10,810 nucleotides of DNA from Alphaproteobacteria bacterium (GTDB lineage Bacteria > Pseudomonadota > Alphaproteobacteria > Thalassobaculales > Thalassobaculaceae): positions 1 through 10,810 of the forward strand of contig JAPKDN010000060.1 of assembly GCA_028822575.1 (NCBI GenBank). Reading direction: 5' to 3'. Positions 6,464 to 10,810 of the stretch are shown in pieces; within the stretch, counting starts at the first letter, position 1; each line of letters starts with the position of its first letter. The notes under the pieces were generated by a model. It had not been told where the DNA came from. It was given only the letters and a program-made list of their open reading frames with translations, and searched no databases. Made by a program: the position numbers and the translations under genes.

Positions 6464-7312
6464 CTATTCCGCGGCTTGCAGCGCCTCAGGTTCGAGCTTC
6501 GGTTGAAGCTGCCGTGCCTTGGCTTCGATCGTGGGGAGCATGCTTCGGATGATGTCCTCGTCCAGGTCGCGGGCGACATCGGGATAGCCGGCGGCCTCAA
6601 TCATCGTTCGGAGTTTGCCGGCCTTGAGAACATCCATGGTCCACTCAAGCGGGTCCACCACTACGGTCTTGTCCCAGTAGTAGCGCAGGTTCTTGTTGCG
6701 TGGGCCATAGTGATAATGCGGCTGTAGGCGGAAGCAGTCGAAGGCCAGGATCTCGGTTTCCTCAGAATATTCATGGCTTGGGCTGCCACAAAGATCGCTC
6801 ATCACATGGATCGCCAAGCCCCCGTCATCACCCAAGGTGCGCAGCTCAAGGCCAAAGCGGATATTGCCTGCCTCGAAGATGTGGTCACCGCGCTTGTGCT
6901 TGACCAGTTGGATGCTGTTGCGGAACTTCTCGCGCCCAGCGGCCTCAACCTCGACCGAAGCAGCGGCGACTTTCTCCATGTCCAGCGACGCGGCAATCTC
7001 ATCGAACCCGCCCCGGACAAGCATCGCCGGCAGGCGCTCGCGCAGTTGGCGAGCGGTCCAGCCGAAGGGGTTGCCGTCGGCGATCGGGTCGATCTGACAG
7101 ACCCGAGCCTCGCCGTCCGGCGCGTAGGTATAGCTTCGCTCCGCATGGAAGCAGTTGAACAGCAACAGGTTGGTCTCTTGGCCGTCCACGTCACCACGGA
7201 CCTGGATGATCACGCCCTGGTCCGCGTGATGCTGAATGTTGGCGTCCCATTGTTCGTGCCAGACGGCAAAAAATACCGAACCGGCCTCGATTTTCGTATA
7301 ATCCGAGCGCAT
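6464..7312 (-). CDS. Uncharacterised protein with an internal tandem duplication
   Basis: I do not recognise a named family for this 282-residue protein. Residues about 9-111 and 147-251 are two copies of one domain. Both begin EAG. LLFNCF (50-55) pairs with LAFDCF (189-194), SYTYAP (60-65) with HYHYGP (199-204), and NPFGWT (81-86) with DPLEWT (220-225). The last stretch, LPAMLVRGGFDEIAASLD, pairs with LRTMIEAAGYPDVARDLD. About 17 of 62 residues are identical across the better half. No signal peptide, membrane segment or catalytic motif is obvious; the paired Cys, Tyr and Trp may shape a pocket. The sequence alternates beta-like strands with a C-terminal helix per repeat. I chose ATG 7312, with AAAGAGAA upstream, over an in-frame ATG at 7378, which adds an atypical basic leader. 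It converges with the M20 gene and diverges from NIPSNAP. Confidence 0.85.
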   Translation of the reverse strand: MRSDYTKIEAGSVFFAVWHEQWDANIQHHADQGVIIQVRGDVDGQETNLLLFNCFHAERSYTYAPDGEARVCQIDPIADGNPFGWTARQLRERLPAMLVRGGFDEIAASLDMEKVAAASVEVEAAGREKFRNSIQLVKHKRGDHIFEAGNIRFGLELRTLGDDGGLAIHVMSDLCGSPSHEYSEETEILAFDCFRLQPHYHYGPRNKNLRYYWDKTVVVDPLEWTMDVLKAGKLRTMIEAAGYPDVARDLDEDIIRSMLPTIEAKARQLQPKLEPEALQAAE

Positions 7313-7378
7313 GGCGTTCTCTTTCAAATGTCGCGGTGGGTGATCCCCATAGTGGCCCGCGAGGAAGCTTAAGAACAA

Positions 7379-7408
7379 ATTCTACCCACGATACCCCTTG
7401 ACGGGCAA
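7379..7408 (-). promoter_or_regulatory. Candidate sigma-70-like promoter for the duplicated-domain gene
   Basis: On the minus strand TTGCCC (7408..7403) and TAGAAT (7384..7379) are separated by 18 bp. The -10 lies about 66 bp upstream of the ATG at 7312. The hexamers are reasonable but not strong, so this is a prediction. Confidence 0.4.
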
Positions 7409-7523
7409 TTGTTCAGTGCACAACACGGTTCCGATGGCGTCGAACGCGCGTGTTTTTATCGTTCCGCGATCGCCCCTAGGGCTCTAAGAGTCATGAAGAT
7501 CAAATTCCAAAGGGAGGCTTGTC

Positions 7524-7850
7524 ATGATCCATGAACTTCGCATCTATCACTGCGTTTCCGGTCGCCTACCGGCGTTACTCAACCGGTTCGACACCATCAC
7601 GTTAAAGCTTTGGGACAAGCACGGTATCAAGCAGGCCGGCTTCTGGACCACCGGCATCGGCGAGTCCAACCAGACGCTCTACTATTTGCTAGAATGGGAA
7701 TCACTGGCTGACCGCGAGAAGAAATGGGATGCCTTCGCCGCCGACCCAGAATGGCACGAAAAGCGGGCCAAAACAGAGGAAGACGGCGCCATTGTCGCCT
7801 CAGTCAATAACCAAATTCTGATCCCCACGAGCTTTTCGTCGGTTAAGTAG
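7524..7850 (+). CDS. NIPSNAP family protein
   Basis: This 108-residue protein is a single NIPSNAP-type dimeric ferredoxin-like (alpha+beta barrel) domain. It starts MIHELRIYHC and continues with a LWDKHGIKQAGFWTT segment, then LYYLLEWESLADREKKWDAF and DPEW. The pattern of an N-terminal strand, a helix with K-HGI, a G-W/F strand, and YLLEW followed by a helix with W-AF-DPEW is characteristic. Bacterial members often sit beside catabolic genes, but their reactions are mostly unknown. The start is supported by GGGAGG six bases upstream. It is divergent from the duplicated-domain gene across 211 bp and converges with the MBL hydrolase, so it is probably a one-gene unit. Confidence 0.88.
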   Translation: MIHELRIYHCVSGRLPALLNRFDTITLKLWDKHGIKQAGFWTTGIGESNQTLYYLLEWESLADREKKWDAFAADPEWHEKRAKTEEDGAIVASVNNQILIPTSFSSVK

Positions 7851-7858
7851 ACAGCTGC

Positions 7859-7873
7859 GGAGCCATTGGCTCC
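7859..7873. terminator. Small hairpin just after the NIPSNAP stop
   Basis: GGAGCC (7859-7864) and GGCTCC (7868-7873) form a perfect 6 bp stem with a three-base loop nine bases after the stop codon. There is no T-tract behind it, so termination is only a guess. Confidence 0.3.
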
Positions 7874-7923
7874 TATCTAGTCGATGTCCCCGCGTTCACG
7901 CACAACCATCCAGATTTGAAAAT

Positions 7924-7953
7924 TTGTCATCCCAGCTAAGGCTGGGATGACAA
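7924..7953. repeat. Perfect 30 bp hairpin palindrome between convergent genes, possible bidirectional terminator
   Basis: TTGTCATCCCAGC (7924-7936) and its exact reverse complement (7941-7953) flank a four-base loop TAAG. AT-rich sequence follows on both sides (TATTTTA to the right, AAATTTTC on the minus strand). It lies 73 bp after the NIPSNAP stop and 50 bp after the MBL gene's stop in its own direction, the classic place for a shared terminator. The arm starts with the same TTGTCATCC as element A, so it is also a compact member of that palindrome family. Confidence 0.65.
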
Positions 7954-8003
7954 TATTTTAGGCCATTAATGGGAAAGTCCTGTCACTTCCTACCCCCGCC
8001 CCC

Positions 8004-8885
8004 CTACTCTCCCAGCATTTTGTAACGGTACCCATCACCACCGGACGCGCTCACGACGTGGCCCATGGTTGGCGACGAGAAATGCGCGGGACATAACAAG
8101 GTACTAGTATCAGCGACCCGTTCCAGCATCGCTATCCTGGTCTTCGCCGACTGTTCCGGGTTCTCACAGGCACGGCACGACCATTCCGGGCGAACCAATT
8201 GTAGTGGATGATGGATAGCATCGCCAGTCATCAGCGCGGTCTCGTCGCCTGATTTCAGATTCAGCATCACATGGCCCGGTGTGTGCCCCGGAGACGGCTC
8301 GATCCACATGCCATCATCGATCTGGTGGTCGTCCTCGACGATAAGCGCCTGACCAGCCTCGACGATCGGGAGCACGCTGTCTGCAAAGACCTGGGGAACC
8401 GGCACATTCTCCTTGTTGTCGTAGCGGGCTTTCCAGAGCTCGTATTCATTCCGCGAAAAGATATATTTAGCGTTGGGAAAGGTCGGCACCCAGCGCCCGT
8501 CCACCAGCATGGTGTTCCAACCGACATGGTCTACATGCAAATGCGTGCAGAGGACGAAATCGATCTCCTCTGCCTTCACACCGGCATCTTCCAGGGTCTT
8601 CAGATACGGCAGATCCTGCATGTGCCAGCTCGGCCGAGCCGGGCGTTCCTTGTGGTTGCCAACACAGGTATCGACCAGAATATTGTGATGCGCCGTCTTT
8701 ATCACATAGGACTGGATGCACAGCGTGACCATCATGGTTTCCGGGTCGATGAACCGGGGCATCAGCCAGTCCCGATGTTTCTCTACCACCGCCATGTCGC
8801 AGTCCGGAAAGAAAGATTGCACCTCAAAGATTGGCACTTCGCTCTCGATGACGCGCCTGATTTCCAAATTTCCCAACTTATGCAT
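8004..8885 (-). CDS. MBL-fold metallohydrolase
   Basis: This 293-residue protein has the metallo-beta-lactamase hydrolase signature THLHVDHVGW, giving ligands His115, His117, Asp119 and His120. It also has His201 in SPGHTPGH, the bridging Asp222 in MTGDAIH, and His268 in CPAHF. The set corresponds to a dinuclear zinc site as in AHL lactonases and methyl-parathion-hydrolase-like enzymes. The core is preceded by an N-terminal segment of about 50 residues and a FxDPETMMVTLCIQSYVI strand region. No signal peptide is seen. AGGAGGAA lies six bases before the ATG, a strong ribosome site. It is 92 bp downstream of the GST gene on the same strand, so it may be read through or have its own promoter. 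Lactone or ester hydrolysis is likely; the substrate is unknown and I would not call it a quorum-quenching enzyme from sequence alone. Confidence 0.9.
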   Translation of the reverse strand: MHKLGNLEIRRVIESEVPIFEVQSFFPDCDMAVVEKHRDWLMPRFIDPETMMVTLCIQSYVIKTAHHNILVDTCVGNHKERPARPSWHMQDLPYLKTLEDAGVKAEEIDFVLCTHLHVDHVGWNTMLVDGRWVPTFPNAKYIFSRNEYELWKARYDNKENVPVPQVFADSVLPIVEAGQALIVEDDHQIDDGMWIEPSPGHTPGHVMLNLKSGDETALMTGDAIHHPLQLVRPEWSCRACENPEQSAKTRIAMLERVADTSTLLCPAHFSSPTMGHVVSASGGDGYRYKMLGE

Positions 8886-8977
8886 GTTGCGTTCCTCCTG
8901 ATAGTCACATTGCTTGTTGATGACAAATTAGCACCACCAATCGCGGCCGGCGAGCAATGGGCGACCCTATGGGATAG

Positions 8978-9607
8978 TCAGTGGAACCGCGGAATTCTCT
9001 GGGCATATGGTTTGCTGATTTGGAATGATGGTCGCTCTTCCATCCGATCTGAGAAGGCAGAAAGATTGGGATGCTTGTCGCGCCAATCCAGCTTACCGGC
9101 CCGCACCTCGAGATAGCCAAGCGCACAGGCCGCCGTGATATCGGCGACCCCCATGGCATCGCCGACGAACCAGGCCCGCTCCCCCAACAGCTCCGACAGC
9201 CGGGCAAGGCCCGCCACGATCTTGGCCTTTTGGCGGGTTACCCAGTCGGTGCTGCGCAACGACGGCTCGCGGTTTCCCTCCAACGCGATCAACACAACGG
9301 CGTCACAAATCCCGTCGGCCAGAACCTCAATCTTACGATGCTCCAACCGCTCCATCGGGTCGCCGGGAAGCAAGGAAGGTTTGGGAAAAACAACTTCCAA
9401 ATACTGGACGATGACCGAACTGTCGTGGATCACTTCGCCATCGTCGAGAAGGAGAATTGGGATCTTACCCAACGGATTACTCGCCGGCGCCACGGTGTCC
9501 GGAGCCCAGGGGATGTCCATGACAATCTCATGTTCGACCCCCTTCTCGTTCAAGGCGACCCGCGCCTTGCGGGCGTAAGGGCTGGGACTAGCAATGACCA
9601 GTTTCAT
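8978..9607 (-). CDS. Glutathione S-transferase family protein
   Basis: This 209-residue protein has the usual two-domain GST layout. The N-terminal thioredoxin fold (1-75) carries SPSPYARKAR in the catalytic loop, NPLGKIPIL with cis-Pro50, and DSSVIVQYLE, whose Asp62-Ser63 would hold the gamma-glutamyl group of glutathione. The C-terminal helical domain has GDAMGVADITAA with the N-capping-box Asp155. The catalytic residue is probably a serine (Ser7 or Ser9), since there is no Cys or Tyr in the usual place, although Tyr11 is close. GGAG lies about eight bases before the ATG. It starts 26 bp after the Usp stop on the same strand and is probably in one transcript with it. Members conjugate, isomerise or dehalogenate electrophiles; which one applies here is unknown. 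Confidence 0.9.
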   Translation of the reverse strand: MKLVIASPSPYARKARVALNEKGVEHEIVMDIPWAPDTVAPASNPLGKIPILLLDDGEVIHDSSVIVQYLEVVFPKPSLLPGDPMERLEHRKIEVLADGICDAVVLIALEGNREPSLRSTDWVTRQKAKIVAGLARLSELLGERAWFVGDAMGVADITAACALGYLEVRAGKLDWRDKHPNLSAFSDRMEERPSFQISKPYAQRIPRFH

Positions 9608-9633
9608 GGCGATAGCTCCGAACGGTCAGAGAA

Positions 9634-10452
9634 TCAGTGCGCCAGCAGAACCGGCAGCCGCGCTTCGCGCAGTATATCGCGCGTGGCGCCGCCGAACATG
9701 ACCTGCGTGATTCGACTTTGGGTATAGGCACCCTTCAACAAAAGATCCGCGCCAAGCACTTGGGTCTCATACAGGATCTGATAACCGAATTCGGCCTTGG
9801 CCTTGCCGGTCGCGTGAAGGTGCGCAGCAACACCATTGGCCGCCAGATAATCCCGGACTTCGACGCCATCCGGGCCATCAACGAACCAATCCTCGATCGC
9901 AATCACGTGCACCTCACGAGCCTTGCGCAACAGGCTCATCGAATGGCTAATAAGACGCGATGTTTCGCTGCTGCGGTTCCAGGCGATGGCGATGGCCTCG
10001 CCGACGGGGCGAGCCCAATCACGCGGCGAGACCAGCATTGGCCGCCCACTATCAAATAAAAGCTGCTCCATCGCCGTCGCCGCGTTTTCGGCCAGCGCCT
10101 CGCGCGAGACAATGGAAAGGTCGTAAACCCGGGAAACCCGTCCCAACTCAATCCAGGATGTAAGCGGCCGGCTCTCAACCGTGAAGCGGGCCAAGTCCTC
10201 GGTACGGCCAAGCTCACCCAGCCGACTTTCCAGCACGCTCATGGCGCATTCGATCTCGCGGGTGACCCGGCCTTCGGGACTGGCAAAACTGGTCAGTCCC
10301 CAACTCATGGGATCGATGATGTGATCGTCGGTACGGGGCTGATACAGCTGCACGCGCAATGCCGCATCGAAGGCCACCGCGATTGACAGCGCCGCTTCAT
10401 AGGGCAAGTGCGGAATACCGCTGGCCGTCGCCGGAAGAAGTAACCGTTTCAT
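9634..10452 (-). CDS. Universal stress protein, tandem Usp domains
   Basis: This 272-residue protein is about twice the length of a single UspA. The N-terminal half begins MKRLLLPATASG and includes the strand VYDLSIVSR (about 108-116). The second half begins with GEAIAIAWNRSSETSRLI and ends with GADLLLKGAYTQSRITQVMFGGATRDILREARLPVLLAH. In the latter, GAYTQSR plus GGAT (241-257) is the nucleotide-loop motif of ATP-binding Usp proteins. The first domain lacks a clear version of this loop and is probably degenerate. GGGGGA lies upstream of the ATG at 10452. Its role is likely stress survival or ligand sensing in the cytosol. It lies upstream of the GST gene on the same strand with a 26 bp gap. 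Confidence 0.9.
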   Translation of the reverse strand: MKRLLLPATASGIPHLPYEAALSIAVAFDAALRVQLYQPRTDDHIIDPMSWGLTSFASPEGRVTREIECAMSVLESRLGELGRTEDLARFTVESRPLTSWIELGRVSRVYDLSIVSREALAENAATAMEQLLFDSGRPMLVSPRDWARPVGEAIAIAWNRSSETSRLISHSMSLLRKAREVHVIAIEDWFVDGPDGVEVRDYLAANGVAAHLHATGKAKAEFGYQILYETQVLGADLLLKGAYTQSRITQVMFGGATRDILREARLPVLLAH

Positions 10453-10510
10453 CGTATTTCCCCCTTCGATCGCCCCCTCATTCGTTCATCCCGGGACCGG
10501 CATCATTGCC

Positions 10511-10557
10511 TTTGCTAAGCCCTCCACGATCGTAAAGCAGAAGCCAGGCTTAGCAAA
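10511..10557. repeat. 11 bp perfect inverted repeat between the GMC and Usp genes
   Basis: TTTGCTAAGCC (10511-10521) and GGCTTAGCAAA (10547-10557) are exact reverse complements with a 25 bp spacer. It lies between the stop of the GMC gene and the start of the Usp gene, both on the minus strand. It could be a long-loop terminator for GMC or a regulator site for Usp. No T-tract follows on the minus strand, which weakens the terminator reading. Confidence 0.5.
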
Positions 10558-10581
10558 ACTGTATCGACAGTCCCTTAATTC

Positions 10582-10810
10582 TTAGTCCGTTACGATGATC
10601 GGCTCCAACGCCGCCTTGCCCAGCAAAAGGTCCGATCCCTTTTCACCGATCATCATGGCGGCCGCGTTCAAATTAGCCGACAACATGGTCGGCATGATCG
10701 AGGCGTCGATAACCCTCAGCCCATCCAGCCCCTTCACTTTGAGCCGGTCATCGACCACAGCGGTGGAGTCACTGTCGGGGCCCATGCGACAAGTTCCCAT
10801 GACATGATAG
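10582..10810 (-). CDS. GMC-family FAD oxidoreductase, C-terminal fragment (cut by window edge)
   Basis: Only the last 75 residues are inside the window; the frame is open to the edge. They read [10 protein letters not shown], then [23 protein letters not shown], then [20 protein letters not shown]. This is the C-terminal signature of glucose-methanol-choline oxidoreductases (choline dehydrogenase, alcohol dehydrogenase and similar). The first His and the Asn in the ANLNAAAM segment are the expected catalytic pair, and the VIDASIMP strand contacts FAD. The enzyme would oxidise an alcohol. Because the N-terminal Rossmann part is missing from the window, the substrate class and total length are unknown. 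It is on the same strand as the Usp gene, 129 bp upstream of it. Confidence 0.88.
   Translation of the reverse strand, partial: YHVMGTCRMGPDSDSTAVVDDRLKVKGLDGLRVIDASIMPTMLSANLNAAAMMIGEKGSDLLLGKAALEPIIVTD

Noticed and set aside
6773..7372. Plus-strand open frame of 199 codons
   Set aside because: Exactly antisense to the duplicated-domain gene, whose internal repeat proves the minus-strand reading is the selected one.
7411..7425. GTTCAGTGCACAAC as a possible operator
   Set aside because: Only the central GTGCAC is symmetrical; the flanks do not match as reverse complements.
7398..7426. TTGACG on the plus strand as a -35 for the NIPSNAP gene
   Set aside because: No -10-like hexamer is present 16-18 bp downstream.
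8886..8930. TTGTCA and TATCAG with 17 bp spacing on the minus strand before the MBL gene
   Set aside because: The -10 would overlap the ribosome site and place the RNA start on the Shine-Dalgarno sequence, which is not workable.
8271..9116. Long plus-strand open frame (281 codons)
   Set aside because: It lies antisense to the MBL and GST genes, has no recognisable protein and no ribosome site; it follows from GC-biased codons of the real genes.
9071..9727. Plus-strand open frame of 218 codons
   Set aside because: Antisense to the GST gene and the end of the Usp gene, low-complexity composition rich in Arg, no family features.

Overview
The window is moderately GC-rich and densely coded. It looks like a chromosomal segment of an alphaproteobacterium, possibly Rhodospirillales-like. 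This rests on the gene families present (acyl-CoA catabolism, M20 amidohydrolase, NIPSNAP, MBL hydrolase, GST, Usp, GMC oxidoreductase), the GC-biased codon use that opens long antisense frames, and intergenic palindromes of the GTCATCCCGGCGAAGGCC / GTCATCCCAGC type familiar from that class. The taxon is an inference. No rRNA, tRNA, CRISPR array, insertion sequence, transporter or regulator gene was found.

Left block (158-4628, minus strand): a four-gene acyl-CoA catabolic operon, read right to left. It encodes a MenB/BadI-type crotonase with a GTG start, an AMP-forming acyl-CoA ligase, a classical enoyl-CoA hydratase with both catalytic glutamates, and an acyl-CoA dehydrogenase. Most junctions are tight (13 bp, 80 bp, 1 bp). 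Ligase + dehydrogenase + hydratase + BadI-like ring hydrolase is most of the set used to activate, desaturate, hydrate and ring-open cyclohexanecarboxylate-type acids. The missing step is a 2-hydroxyacyl-CoA dehydrogenase (BadH-like), which may lie outside the window. The substrate cannot be read from sequence.

Divergent from this operon, across a 155 bp intergenic region, is a plus-strand M20 amidohydrolase (4784-6031) of the allantoate amidohydrolase / N-carbamoyl-amino-acid hydrolase family, with the five expected metal ligands. The 432 bp gap after it (6032-6463) holds no convincing gene but contains two separate imperfect inverted-repeat elements.

Middle block: a minus-strand protein of unknown function (6464-7312) that is visibly an internal tandem duplication. 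A NIPSNAP-family protein (7524-7850, plus) is divergent from it. Downstream of NIPSNAP, a perfect 13 bp-stem palindrome sits between it and a converging MBL-fold hydrolase.

Right block (8004-10810, minus strand): MBL-fold metallohydrolase, glutathione S-transferase-like protein, tandem-domain universal stress protein, and the C-terminal end of a GMC-family oxidoreductase cut by the window edge. These look like general oxidation and detoxification functions; GST and Usp are 26 bp apart and probably co-transcribed.
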